Assembly (NCBI RefSeq): GCF_000011345.1 | Contig: NC_004113.1 | Coordinates: 62,001 to 126,000 of the forward strand | Direction: 5' to 3' | Length of the DNA stretch: 64,000 bases | Source of the DNA: Thermosynechococcus vestitus BP-1 | Lineage (GTDB): Bacteria; Cyanobacteriota; Cyanobacteriia; Thermosynechococcales; Thermosynechococcaceae | Shown: positions 31,876 through 41,114 of the stretch, piece after piece | Layout of the letters: each line of letters opens with the position of its first letter | How positions within the stretch are numbered: position 1 is the stretch's first letter | Notes under the pieces: model-generated | Databases searched by the model: none | The model's input: the letters and a program-made list of their open reading frames with translations, nothing else | Told to the model about the DNA's origin: nothing | Position numbers and translations under genes: made by a program

Positions 31876-33027
31876 ATGAGGCCAATTTACTTAGATGGAC
31901 TAGCCACTACACCGGTGGACCCCCAAGTGTTAGCAGCAATGTTGCCCTATTTTAGCGATCGCCCTGGTAATCCCAGTAATCGTGGCCATGCCTACGGTTG
32001 GGAGGCCGCTGCCGCCATTGATGTTGCCCGCGAAACCATTGCCGCAGCCATCCATGCCCATCCAGAGGAGATAATTTTTACCAGTGGTGCGACCGAGGCC
32101 AACAATTTGGCCATCAAGGGGGTGGCGGAAGCCTACCATAGTCGCGGTCGCCATATCATTACCGTACAGACGGAACACAATGCGGTGCTTGCCCCCTGCC
32201 GCTATTTGGAGTCCCTGGGCTTTCGGGTGACCTATCTGGGGGTGAATGAGAAAGGGTTTATTGATCTCGCTGAGTTAGAGCAAGCCTTTACGCCCGAGAC
32301 CCTCTTGGTGTCTGTGATGGCTGCCAACAATGAAATTGGCGTGCTGCAACCCTTAGCTGAGATTGGTCGCCGCTGTCGCGATCGCGGGGTACTCTTCCAC
32401 ACTGATGCCGCCCAGGCCCTGGGCAAAATTCCCTTGGATGTTCAGGCGCTTCAGGTGGATCTCATGTCCCTGACTGCCCACAAACTCTATGGACCCAAGG
32501 GTATTGGTGCCCTCTATGTGCGGCGCGATCGCCCCCGCGTGCAACTGGCGCCTCAACTCCACGGCGGTCCTCAAGAACAGGGCTGGCGATCGGGAACCTT
32601 AGCCACTCCCCTCATTGTCGGCTTTGGAGCAGCGGTGCAGCTGGCTCAGGAACGTCAAGCAACGGATATTCCCTACTTGTGGCATCTCAAGGAACGACTG
32701 TGGCAGGGGTTGGTTTCCCTGGGGGATATCTATCTCAATGGTGATTGGCAACAGAGTTTGCCCAACTGTCTCAATGTCAGTATTGCTGGGGTTGACGGCA
32801 ATGTCCTTCTGCGCTCCATTTATCCCTATGTTGCCCTCTCAACGGGGGCAGCCTGTAGTAGTGAAAAACCTACCCCCTCCCATGTTCTCCTTGCCTTGGG
32901 GCGATCGCCTACCCTTGCCCGTGCCTCGCTGCGCTTTGGTCTGCTGCGCACCACCACAGAGGCAGACATTGATACTGCCCTTGAGCAGATTGGCCGTAGC
33001 ATTTGGCAACTACGCCATTCGAAATAG
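31876..33027 (+). CDS. Cysteine desulfurase (NifS/IscS family)
   Basis: This PLP enzyme removes sulfur from cysteine for Fe-S clusters and tRNA thiolation. From the ATG at 31876 it has 383 residues. The PLP lysine is K203 (TAHKLYGPKG), with H101 stacking on the cofactor (TEHNAVLAP), and the persulfide cysteine is C327 in STGAACSSEKPTPSH. A class I (IscS/NifS) type fits better than SufS. An in-frame upstream start at 31798 would run into the tRNA promoter region. Which of several cyanobacterial paralogues this is cannot be told. Confidence 0.9.
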   Translation: MRPIYLDGLATTPVDPQVLAAMLPYFSDRPGNPSNRGHAYGWEAAAAIDVARETIAAAIHAHPEEIIFTSGATEANNLAIKGVAEAYHSRGRHIITVQTEHNAVLAPCRYLESLGFRVTYLGVNEKGFIDLAELEQAFTPETLLVSVMAANNEIGVLQPLAEIGRRCRDRGVLFHTDAAQALGKIPLDVQALQVDLMSLTAHKLYGPKGIGALYVRRDRPRVQLAPQLHGGPQEQGWRSGTLATPLIVGFGAAVQLAQERQATDIPYLWHLKERLWQGLVSLGDIYLNGDWQQSLPNCLNVSIAGVDGNVLLRSIYPYVALSTGAACSSEKPTPSHVLLALGRSPTLARASLRFGLLRTTTEADIDTALEQIGRSIWQLRHSK

Positions 33028-33341
33028 AGATTCTTAGATTCTTGATATTTTTTAATACTTACAGTTTCTTCACATAAATTTACGATATTCTCAAATGCCG
33101 ATAATATCACGCTTTGTGTGATCTAAATCACATCTAAAAGGGCTTTTACGTGGGATCACGGATGATCCCCGAGTTGCAGAGTTCATAGAATAATAACGTA
33201 CGGTAAATCAATCCTTAAAGAAAGGAATAGTTATATCCCCTGTTGATCCCCCACAAGACTTGCCCAGGGGTGGAAATAGACAGTGGGAAATCACTTCTAT
33301 CACTTCTTAAGATGCCGACATAAAAGTTGGGGGAAGGCAAC
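33028..33341 (+). other. Intergenic region with a CRP-like site
   Basis: This 314-base AT-rich gap separates the cysteine desulfurase from the next gene. It holds a perfect CRP-type palindrome (33117-33132) and a second inverted repeat, GGATCA-CGGA-TGATCC. A GGGGGAAGG stretch just before 33342 supplies the ribosome binding site of the downstream gene. I see no ORF or RNA gene in it. Confidence 0.6.
33117..33132. promoter_or_regulatory. CRP/SyCRP1-like operator TGTGATCTAAATCACA
   Basis: The half-sites TGTGA and TCACA are perfect and separated by six bases. The whole site differs in one base from the SyCRP1 core TGTGATCTAGATCACA as I remember it. It lies 90 bases after the desulfurase stop and about 210 bases before the 111-residue unknown gene, its most likely target. 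Cyanobacterial SyCRP1 is cAMP-responsive and controls motility genes in Synechocystis. Confidence 0.6.
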
Positions 33342-33677
33342 ATGGCAAAATTATTGCCCATTACTGCTTATACAATTCGCCGCCTGTTGCGGCAATACCA
33401 AGGACAACTCAAATCCGTAGTGGTGGAAGGGGCTTGCTTAGTGGCAGATCCCGAAGCCGACCTGAATGCAGTCCTCGAGAGTCTCTATTTGGAAGAGGAA
33501 GAAGTCCGCACCCAAGTGGCTGAAATTGAGAAGCTGATGATGACCCATCAACTGCTGTTAAAAGCAGGTGCAAAAGAGCAAGCAGCAGCCATTGAAGATC
33601 AAATCCTCTGGATTTTTGGCCTGAAGCGGATTAAGGATCAAGCCAGCCAAGAAGCAGCCCCTGCAATGCCACGATGA
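33342..33677 (+). CDS. Conserved-looking small protein of unknown function
   Basis: The 111-residue protein (ATG at 33342, with GGGAAGG upstream) is mostly helical and acidic in its middle part (ESLYLEEEEVRTQVAEIEKL), with no membrane segment or metal motif. The C-terminus is Ala/Gln-rich. It stands alone between a CRP-like site and a convergent DUF3143-type gene. I do not recognise a family. Confidence 0.6.
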   Translation: MAKLLPITAYTIRRLLRQYQGQLKSVVVEGACLVADPEADLNAVLESLYLEEEEVRTQVAEIEKLMMTHQLLLKAGAKEQAAAIEDQILWIFGLKRIKDQASQEAAPAMPR

Positions 33678-33697
33678 TGTCTGTGGGCATTTAAGGA

Positions 33698-33970
33698 CTA
33701 AGGACCCGCAAAAATGGCCTCCTCCACCTCAGCACGGGGGCAGGAGTACTTAAAAGAACGCTGAGTCACACTGCCCTCAAGGCGATCGTGGTAGACCACC
33801 TGTAGCTCCTCAATATCCAAGCAAATCCGAGCTGACCACTGGGGATACTCTAACTCCCAACAGTGAATATCTGTTTCGTCCCGCACACAGCCCTTTTGCT
33901 GTAGCCATGCTTCAATTTGGGGCAGGCCATGGTTGTAGAGGGGAGTTTGGGGGTTAGGCAGTGTATTCAT
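33698..33970 (-). CDS. DUF3143-like small protein
   Basis: The 90-residue protein (ATG at 33968-33970) contains LPQIEAWLQQKGCVRDETD, CWELEYPQWSARICLDIEEL and VTQRSFKYSCPRAEVEEAIF, the pattern of the cyanobacterial DUF3143 family. Its start overlaps the stop of the J-domain gene (ATGA), so the two are coupled. The function is unknown, and the partner suggests a role in protein folding or assembly. Confidence 0.7.
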   Translation of the reverse strand: MNTLPNPQTPLYNHGLPQIEAWLQQKGCVRDETDIHCWELEYPQWSARICLDIEELQVVYHDRLEGSVTQRSFKYSCPRAEVEEAIFAGP

Positions 33971-34440
33971 CCGACCTCTGAGATGCGACTGACAATTTGC
34001 AAGATCCATTCTTGCCCCTGTTGGGACAAACCGACAATCACCGCCAGAACCAGACAGCTGACAAAGGTGAGCCCCAAGATAAACAGGGCAAATAGCTCCC
34101 CCGGCGAGAGGGGGCGATCGTCGGTCGGCACAGCAGTGGAACGCACAGACCCCTGAGCGCGGGAAGAGGCACCTATCGCCGTCGTGCTTAGCGGTTTTGA
34201 CTGTGACCGCAGGCGCAATTGCAAGTCATACCACTGCCGTTGCTCTGGGTTAGTCAGCACTGCGTAGGCCTCATTGAGGCGATGAAACTCCTCGCGGGCG
34301 ATCGCCAGCGGCAAGGTCGTCGTATCAGGGTGGTAGAGCTTACTCTTTTCCCGATAAGCGCGGCGAATCTCTGCCAACGAGGCCGTGGGGGCCACCTCCA
34401 GGATGTCGTAGTGGGTTCGCGACGGGGACAGATGTGCCAT
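33967..34440 (-). CDS. Membrane-anchored J-domain protein
   Basis: The 157 residues start with a J-domain (about 8-73) having the Hsp70-activating HPD at 37-39. A Ser/Thr-rich linker follows, then one membrane segment at about 115-138. Such type C J-proteins recruit DnaK to a membrane site. It sits eight bases after pilC and overlaps the DUF3143 gene, so it is probably transcribed with the pilus genes. Confidence 0.85.
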   Translation of the reverse strand: MAHLSPSRTHYDILEVAPTASLAEIRRAYREKSKLYHPDTTTLPLAIAREEFHRLNEAYAVLTNPEQRQWYDLQLRLRSQSKPLSTTAIGASSRAQGSVRSTAVPTDDRPLSPGELFALFILGLTFVSCLVLAVIVGLSQQGQEWILQIVSRISEVG

Positions 34441-34448
34441 GGCAAAGC

Positions 34449-35670
34449 TTACTTGACCAGATCGAAGATCTTGAACATGGGCAGGTACATCGCCACCAGG
34501 ATTGACCCTACCATACCCCCTAATACCGCAATCATCAAGGGTTCCATCACACTTGTCAGGGACTTCACTGCCTGTTCCACTTCATCTTCATAGAAGTCGG
34601 CCACCTTCATCAGCATCTTGTCCAATTCCCCTGTCTCTTCGCCCACGTTAATCATCTGGGTCGCGAGAACTGGAAAGACCCGTTCCTTTTGCAGGGCAAG
34701 GCTGAGCATCCCCCCTGTCTGGACTTCTTTGGCTGCACGGTCAATGGCATTGGAGATCACTTGATTACCGGCTGTGGCACTGACAATCTCAAGGGAGCGC
34801 AAAATGGGCACCCCAGAACGAGACAGGGAACCAAAGGTGCGGCAGAAACGTGCCACCGCCGTTTTTTCCACCAAATCGCCAAAGAGAGGTAACTTGAGCA
34901 GCAAGCCATCAATCGTCAGGCGGCCATTAGGGGTCTTGTAGTAGAAGCGAATCCCCACAACCAAAGCCACGATAGCAACAATGAGCAACCCCATGTACTG
35001 AGGTGTGCGCAGGAATTGACTAAGAGCCACCATCATGGCTGTAAAGGCAGGCAATTCTCCCCCCAACTGCTTGAAAATTCCCTCAAACACAGGAATCAGG
35101 AAAATCACCATCCCTAGAAAAATGCCCACCGCCAGCAGCCCCACCACCACGGGATAGGTCAAAGCAGACTTAATCTGGTTGTTGAGGCGAGCTTGATCCT
35201 CTAGTAACTTTGACAGACGGTTGAGCACTTCGTCGAGAACCCCCCCCCGTTTCCCCCGCTTGGATCATGGCCACAAATAAGTTATCAAAGGCCTCTGGAT
35301 GGGGGCGCATGGCATCGGCTAGGGTACTCCCCTGCTGAATATCATTGTTGACCGCCATGAGGATTTTTTTCAGTTTTGGGTTGGTACATTGATCCGCCAA
35401 TACACCGATCCCGCGCACCAAGGCCACGCCTGCATTCACCAGTGCCGCAAACTGGCGGGCAAAGATGGCCCGATCCTTCACCGTAATTTTCGCGAGGAAG
35501 CTGAGGTCAAGGTCGGACTGGAGGGTGAATTTTTTCGCCTCCTTGACCTCCAAAACCTGTACCCCTTGCAATTGCAAGGCCATACGTGCTTCCCGTGGTG
35601 TCGCAGCGTCTTCGCGGACAGTCCTGTACTTGCCTTCGGCATCCCGTATCCGCACTTCGTAGGTTGCCAT
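34449..35670 (-). pseudogene. pilC: Type IV pilus inner-membrane platform protein PilC, frameshifted
   Basis: PilC forms the inner-membrane platform of type IV pili, acting with PilB and PilT. The upstream frame (start at 35670) encodes the N-terminal part up to MIQAGETGG. The downstream frame continues with VLDEVLNRLSKLLEDQ and the remaining membrane domains to 34449. They meet at nine consecutive G on the coding strand (35240-35248); eight G would restore the frame. Both halves are otherwise intact and show no other decay. This could be a true inactivating mutation, a phase-variable tract, transcriptional slippage or a sequencing error. Confidence 0.85.
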
Positions 35671-35700
35671 GACCCAATACCCCTTCTCAATGATGACTCA

Positions 35701-36798
35701 CTAGCGTGCTACTGCCGCCGGTGTACCGCTACCAATAAGACGTTGCAGCTCGTCCTGACGCGAAGACTTGGCCATTGCTGCTTCATAGGTGATGATGCCG
35801 GCACGATAATAATCGGCCAGCACCTTTTCAAGAGTTTGCATCCCCAGCTTGCCACCCGTTTGAATTGCCGAATAAATCTGTGACGTCTTGCCTTCGCGAA
35901 TCAGGTTGGAGATAGCAGGGGTAACCACCATGATCTCTTGCGCCATAATCCGTCCAAATTCACCGGGCTTGGGATTTTTCTTCGGAACCAGTGTCTGGCT
36001 AAAGACGGCTACCAAGGAGTTGGACAACTGGACGCGAATTTGCTGTTGCTGCTCAGGGGGAAACACATCCACCATGCGGTCAACGGTTTGTGCTGCTGAA
36101 CTGGTGTGCAACGTACCAAAGACCAAGTGACCTGTTTCCGCTGCTGTGATGGCAAGCTGAATCGTTTCCAAGTCGCGCATCTCACCCACGAGGATAATGT
36201 CGGGGTCTTCCCGCAGCGCTGCCCGTAGGGCATTGGCAAAACTCTTGGTGTCTTCCCCCACCTGCCGCTGGTGGATCAGGCTCTTGATTGGTTCATAGAC
36301 AAACTCAATCGGGTCTTCAATCGTCAGAATATGCTCAGCGCGGGTTTTGTTGATCAGGTCAATCATTGCCGCCAAGGTTGTGGTTTTCCCTGATCCCGTC
36401 GGCCCAGTCACCAGAATCAAGCCCCGTGGCCGCTCACTCATTTCGCGAACAATGTTGGGCAAGCCCAACTGCTCAAACGTGGGAATTTTGGAACTCAAAG
36501 CCCGCAAGCAAGCGGCATAGGTCCCCCGATCTTTATAGACATTGACGCGGAACCGGGCTAAACCCCGCACGCCATAGGAGCAGTCCAACTCCCAGTTTTG
36601 CTCTAGGTGCTTGCGTTGGGTATTGTTGAGCATACTGAAGATCAGGCGCTGGCATTGCTCTGGGGTAAGGGGCTCGTAATCCATTGGGGTTAATTTACCG
36701 CTGATGCGTACGTAGGGGGGGATACCTGCTGAAATGTGCAAGTCTGAACCACCGTTGGCCACGACCTGCTCCATGAGATCCTCAATCATCAACTCCAT
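35701..36798 (-). CDS. pilT: Type IV pilus retraction ATPase PilT
   Basis: PilT is a hexameric cytosolic ATPase that powers pilus retraction for twitching, phototaxis and DNA uptake. The 365 residues begin with the N-terminal domain GGSDLHISAGIPPYVRISGKL and carry Walker A GPTGSGKTT (132-140), an Asp box with LTIEDPIEF and the Walker B region DPDIILVGEMRD. The family AIRNLIREGK element is present as AISNLIREGK. It lies between pilB and pilC on the same strand. Confidence 0.95.
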   Translation of the reverse strand: MELMIEDLMEQVVANGGSDLHISAGIPPYVRISGKLTPMDYEPLTPEQCQRLIFSMLNNTQRKHLEQNWELDCSYGVRGLARFRVNVYKDRGTYAACLRALSSKIPTFEQLGLPNIVREMSERPRGLILVTGPTGSGKTTTLAAMIDLINKTRAEHILTIEDPIEFVYEPIKSLIHQRQVGEDTKSFANALRAALREDPDIILVGEMRDLETIQLAITAAETGHLVFGTLHTSSAAQTVDRMVDVFPPEQQQQIRVQLSNSLVAVFSQTLVPKKNPKPGEFGRIMAQEIMVVTPAISNLIREGKTSQIYSAIQTGGKLGMQTLEKVLADYYRAGIITYEAAMAKSSRQDELQRLIGSGTPAAVAR

Positions 36799-36867
36799 AG
36801 GGTGCTCCTCGTTTGGTCGTTAAAAGGTTACTGTCTAGCTTTAGTTTCCTGTAACTTCACTGCTGGT

Positions 36868-38892
36868 TTAATCTAGAAAGCGGGGAGTCATGCAATAGGG
36901 ACAATCCAACCACTCAGGCGCCAGTTCAGCACCACAACCGCGACAGGTCAGCGAGCTCTTCCGCTTGGCTTTCAGCTCTGCCTCTAGCCCAGTGTCTGTA
37001 AAGGTCACCCGCTCCACCTCCTCAAAGGTTGTCAGTCCCTGTTTAACAAGCTCCAAGCTGTAGGCCAACAGGGTTTTCATCCCCTCTTCGACGGCGGCTT
37101 CTTTAATTTGCTCGGTGGGGGCAGCTTCTGTAATCAGGCGTTGTAGCCGTTCGGTCACCCGCATGATTTCATAAACACCAACCCGTCCTTTGTAGCCTAC
37201 GCCACCACATTTACTACAGATGGGTTGGCCACTGGCTTTGGCCGCTTGAATCTGCTCGGGTGTGAGTTTATTGGCTTTGTAGAGGGTGAGGTTAACGTCC
37301 TTAGAGGCTGATAGTCCAAAACGGGCTAGTTCTTCAGGGGTAGGGGTGTAGGGAATGCGACACTCACTGCATACCCGCCGCATGAGGCGCTGTGCCACGA
37401 CACCAATCAGGGAAGCGGAAACCATGAAAGGCTCAATTCCCATTTCCGAAAGGCGGGCGATCGCGCTCGGCGCATCGTTGGTGTGCAGGGTGGTTAACAC
37501 CAAGTGACCCGTCAGGGCAGCTTCAATAGCGGTTTTTGCTGTTTCCTTGTCGCGGGTTTCCCCCACCAGAATGACATCGGGGTCTTGGCGGAGAAAGGCC
37601 CGTAGAATTGAGGCAAAGTCCATGCCCTTTTCCCGAATGACCTGCACCTGCGTCAGGCCCGGCAGGGTGTATTCAATCGGGTCTTCTGCTGTACTGATGT
37701 TGACACCGGGGCTATTACATTCGGCGAGTGCTGAGTACAGGGTGGTGGTTTTCCCTGAACCCGTCGGACCTGTAACGAGGATGAGACCAAAGGGGCGCTT
37801 GGTCATTTCCCGCACGATGGCAAGACTCTCAGGGTCGGTAATCAGTTTGTCGAGACCCAATTGAGTGGCGGAGTTATCGAGAATCCGCAAACACACTTTC
37901 TCACCCCAGCGGCTGGGGAGGGTATTCACGCGGAAGTCCACCCGTCGCCCTTGGAACATTTTGCGGATACGACCATCTTGGGGGGCACGCCGCTCCGCAA
38001 TATCGAGGTCAGCCAAGATCTTGAAGCGAGAAACTACCGCTGGCACGATTTTCTTTGGCAGTGGATCAAAGGCTTGGTGGAGCACCCCATCTTTGCGGAA
38101 ACGAATCCGCAGGTATTCCTCCTGGGGTTCGACGTGGATGTCAGAGACCCCTTCGGTGAGCGCCTTGGCTAGGATTTTGTTCACCAGGGCAATAATGGGC
38201 GCATCCTCTGCCCCCCTTAAGGCTTCAGCGAGGTCAACTTCCTGTTCCCCTGCCACCTCTTCGAGGCCGCCTATGGCTTCGATGTCTTCTTCAATGTTGA
38301 GGTCACCGATCTCGGCAGGGGCATTTTTGCTGGCGGCGGTTTCTGCCACCTGCTTATTGAGAATCGGATCAATGAGGCGTTGGTAGTCCTCTAGGGTAAT
38401 TACCATCCGCTTGAGGGTGAGGTTATGACTGCGCAGCAGACGGGTAAGGTTGTCAATGGCTTGGAGGTTGTCGGGATCGACCATCGCCACCAACAGATAG
38501 GGGGGGTCGGCATCCAGGTGCTTGGCAATGGGAATGACTTGGTAGGTGCGGCAGGTGTCAATGGGTACAATTGTGGCAATCAGTTCCTCGATTTGCTCAG
38601 TGGGGAAACGATTGAGTTCGGGATCGAGGCAATCAACCCCATAGATGACTTTGAGTTCAAAAAGCTGTTGTTTGTGGTACTGGCGTAACACATCGGGGGG
38701 CATCGTGGTGCCCGTAATCTCCTGCAACACGGCTACTAGGGACTTGCCAGTTTTGCGGGCGGTGTTCATAGCTTCCCGCACTTGATCGATACTGGCGTAA
38801 CCGGAAGCAACAATGGCCCGTTCTGTGGGGCTAGCGGCTCTACCCCGTACGGTAAGTGCTTTGCGAGAGGAAGATGGGGATGTGTTGACCAT
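36868..38892 (-). CDS. pilB: Type IV pilus assembly ATPase PilB
   Basis: PilB powers pilus extension. The 674 residues have an N-terminal MshEN/GSPII_E domain, Walker A GPTGSGKTTTLYSAL, Walker B DPDVILVGETRD, and the family zinc knot as CSECRIPY followed by CSKCGG. A C-terminal extension ends with two more Cys pairs (CRGCGAELAPEWLDCPYC), a probable zinc ribbon. It is the first gene of the pilB-pilT-pilC set, reading away from a 260-base divergent promoter region. Confidence 0.95.
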   Translation of the reverse strand: MVNTSPSSSRKALTVRGRAASPTERAIVASGYASIDQVREAMNTARKTGKSLVAVLQEITGTTMPPDVLRQYHKQQLFELKVIYGVDCLDPELNRFPTEQIEELIATIVPIDTCRTYQVIPIAKHLDADPPYLLVAMVDPDNLQAIDNLTRLLRSHNLTLKRMVITLEDYQRLIDPILNKQVAETAASKNAPAEIGDLNIEEDIEAIGGLEEVAGEQEVDLAEALRGAEDAPIIALVNKILAKALTEGVSDIHVEPQEEYLRIRFRKDGVLHQAFDPLPKKIVPAVVSRFKILADLDIAERRAPQDGRIRKMFQGRRVDFRVNTLPSRWGEKVCLRILDNSATQLGLDKLITDPESLAIVREMTKRPFGLILVTGPTGSGKTTTLYSALAECNSPGVNISTAEDPIEYTLPGLTQVQVIREKGMDFASILRAFLRQDPDVILVGETRDKETAKTAIEAALTGHLVLTTLHTNDAPSAIARLSEMGIEPFMVSASLIGVVAQRLMRRVCSECRIPYTPTPEELARFGLSASKDVNLTLYKANKLTPEQIQAAKASGQPICSKCGGVGYKGRVGVYEIMRVTERLQRLITEAAPTEQIKEAAVEEGMKTLLAYSLELVKQGLTTFEEVERVTFTDTGLEAELKAKRKSSLTCRGCGAELAPEWLDCPYCMTPRFLD

Positions 38893-39153
38893 AGGGCATG
38901 TTGGGGTATCGATGGCTTGCCTACTATAGTAGCAACAACCTTCCCAGAGATTTCATGGGTATTTTCACGGTTTATTTTTATTGACATTTTTGTCGGCAAT
39001 TCTGGTGATGAATGTTTCGCAACCGCGATCGCCAGGTTTTGCATAGGCTGAAAATGATTGACAGTCCTGCGGCACATTAGAAACTACGAGTTATCCTTTC
39101 TCCCTGTGAGCGCGTCCTCTCAATTCCCTCATGATCCTGTGGAGGTTTGCTCT

Positions 39154-39378
39154 ATGCGTGTCAAAGACGTGATTTTCCCCCTACTGGCAGTTGGCTTTGT
39201 CTTTGTCGGTTTTGGCGATCGCTTTTTGCCAGCACCTTTGAGCACAGCAAGTGCCAGTACCCGCGAGCAATTGAATGGCTTTCTCAAGGGAATGTTTAGG
39301 GGGTTTTCCACCTATAACCGCTACCATAAAACGGAGGAGATGATTCGCCAAGCAGAACAAGCCGAGAGAAAAAAGTAA
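39154..39378 (+). CDS. Small membrane-anchored protein
   Basis: From the ATG at 39154, with GGAGG at 39141-39145, the 74 residues hold one hydrophobic segment (about 5-23, VIFPLLAVGFVFVGFGD) and a basic C-terminal helix. Its stop is directly followed by the LapA-type gene. No family is recognised. Confidence 0.65.
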   Translation: MRVKDVIFPLLAVGFVFVGFGDRFLPAPLSTASASTREQLNGFLKGMFRGFSTYNRYHKTEEMIRQAEQAERKK

Positions 39379-39576
39379 ATGCGTCGCTTTTTACTCTTTT
39401 TACTCTGGATGATCAGCAGTGGGGCGATCGCCCTCTTTTCCGTACAGAATGCAAAAGCAGTGTCCCTAAAATTTTTATTTTGGCAATCCATTGAGATGCC
39501 CCTGGGCTTGCTCCTGATCTTTGTGGCAGCGATCGCCCTGTGGGTGCCCTATTTAGCCCGTCCGCTGCGGCCATGA
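39379..39576 (+). CDS. LapA-domain (DUF1049-like) membrane protein
   Basis: The 65-residue protein has two membrane segments separated by SVQNAKAVSLKFLFWQSIEM, the hallmark of LapA/DUF1049 proteins (FxxQNxxxVxxxFL followed by PL at the second helix). In E. coli the relatives LapA and LapB control lipopolysaccharide synthesis; in cyanobacteria the role is unknown. It abuts its upstream neighbour and overlaps the next gene by four bases. Confidence 0.8.
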   Translation: MRRFLLFLLWMISSGAIALFSVQNAKAVSLKFLFWQSIEMPLGLLLIFVAAIALWVPYLARPLRP

Positions 39577-41114
39577 AGGGCCAACCCCTGCTGTTCATCC
39601 TGCTGGTGATGGTTTTATTCTTGATGGGGCAACCCAAAATTGCGGCAATTTCGGCCTCACCCCTAGCCCTAGAAGTCAATCCCGCCGATCCCCAAGCCAG
39701 TGATGTGGGCAAGGGAATGCCGCTAACCCCTTTTCGCACTATTGGTGCTGCCTTGGCGTGGGCCCAGGCCCACGATCGCCCCATAGATATTTACATTCAT
39801 GGCGGGATTTATCGGGAGGCCCTAGGAGCCATTCGGCATCGGCAGACGCCCCTTCGACTGCTGGCTAAGGCGGGCGATCGCGTGATTTTGCGCGGCAGTC
39901 AACGATGGTCAGATTGGCAAGCGGTCTCTAGTACCCCGAACTTCACCATTTACCGTCACCCTTGGACATTGGCTTGGGGCTTTTCGGGTAATCCCTGGAC
40001 AGCGTTTGATATTGACTTACCCCCAGTGGCACAGCGGGGCGAACTGGTGTGGTGGCAAAAGACTCCCCTGCGGCAGCGGCTCTCCTTCCTAGAGTTGCAG
40101 GGCAATGATTTCTACGTGGATGATACAGAGCAGCAACTGTATGTGGCACTGCCTGCCGGCGTCTTACCCAGTGAATTAGAAGTCGCTGTTCACCGTGAGG
40201 CTTTACGAATTTTAAACAGTGGTTTGATCAGTTTGGTGGGGTTACGCTTTGAACACTATGGCGGCACATTTACCCAAGCGGTGCGCATTGAACGCAGCCA
40301 TGACATTGAGGTCAAAGACTGTACTTTTTGGGCAAATAATTGGGGCGGCCTCGAAAGTCACCAGAGCAATCGCCTGCGGGTGGAGCGAACCCAGTTTCTG
40401 CAAAATGGCTGGCGGGGCATGGCGGGGGTTCATTTGCAGGACTTCACGGTGCAACAGGTGCTTGTCCAAGGGAATAACTGGCGGGGGGGATGGGCAGGCT
40501 TTTACGATTGGGATGCGGGGGAGAAGTACTTTCATCTGCGCCGCGCCGTCTTTGATCACTACCGCGCCATTGGGAATCAAGCGGCCGGTCTGTGGCTTGA
40601 CACCGATAATCAAAACGTCAAGATTCGGCGATCGCAATTTGTCGGTAATGCCGTGGTCGGTCTTTTTCTAGAGGCGGGCACGGGTCCAGTCACAATTGAA
40701 GATTCTTTAATTGCCTATAACTACAGCGTCGCCCCTAACTATCTGCAAACCCCTGGCATTTTTGGTTGGGCGGCGGCCCATGTGACCCTGCGCCGCAACT
40801 GGATTTGGCAAAACCAAGGGGCACAAATTGGCGTCCGCGATCTTTCGCCGCGAACCCTCACCCTACCCGAAACTGGCGAGGAAGTCACGATTCGGTCTCA
40901 AGATTGGCACCTAGAAGGGAATTGGATTGGCAGCCACCAGGAGCCACTCCTGACGACCCTCAAGGGGGAAGCCTTCCTGCAGACCCTGAGACTGGAGGAT
41001 AACCACTGGTGGAGTCACGCTCCCTACCCCTTTCGCCTAGAGGGGGAAAATGTCACTTGGTCACAGTGGCAAGAACGATATGGCCATCCCAGCGATCGCT
41101 GGCTTCTCCCCTAG
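39573..41114 (+). CDS. Secreted right-handed beta-helix protein
   Basis: From the ATG at 39573 (ATGA overlap with the LapA stop) the 513 residues begin with a signal peptide (about 1-27). The front half has DPQASDVGKGMPLTPFRTIGAALAWAQ-type features, the opening of pectate-lyase-like or NosD-like repeats. From about residue 215 short parallel beta-helix rungs repeat (GLRFEHYGG, DCTFWANNWGGLES, RTQFLQNGWRGM, RSQFVGNAVVGLFLE, DSLIAYNYS). Enzymes of this fold act on polysaccharides, but no catalytic residues can be assigned. Its last four bases overlap the convergent SPOR-like gene. Confidence 0.8.
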   Translation: MKGQPLLFILLVMVLFLMGQPKIAAISASPLALEVNPADPQASDVGKGMPLTPFRTIGAALAWAQAHDRPIDIYIHGGIYREALGAIRHRQTPLRLLAKAGDRVILRGSQRWSDWQAVSSTPNFTIYRHPWTLAWGFSGNPWTAFDIDLPPVAQRGELVWWQKTPLRQRLSFLELQGNDFYVDDTEQQLYVALPAGVLPSELEVAVHREALRILNSGLISLVGLRFEHYGGTFTQAVRIERSHDIEVKDCTFWANNWGGLESHQSNRLRVERTQFLQNGWRGMAGVHLQDFTVQQVLVQGNNWRGGWAGFYDWDAGEKYFHLRRAVFDHYRAIGNQAAGLWLDTDNQNVKIRRSQFVGNAVVGLFLEAGTGPVTIEDSLIAYNYSVAPNYLQTPGIFGWAAAHVTLRRNWIWQNQGAQIGVRDLSPRTLTLPETGEEVTIRSQDWHLEGNWIGSHQEPLLTTLKGEAFLQTLRLEDNHWWSHAPYPFRLEGENVTWSQWQERYGHPSDRWLLP

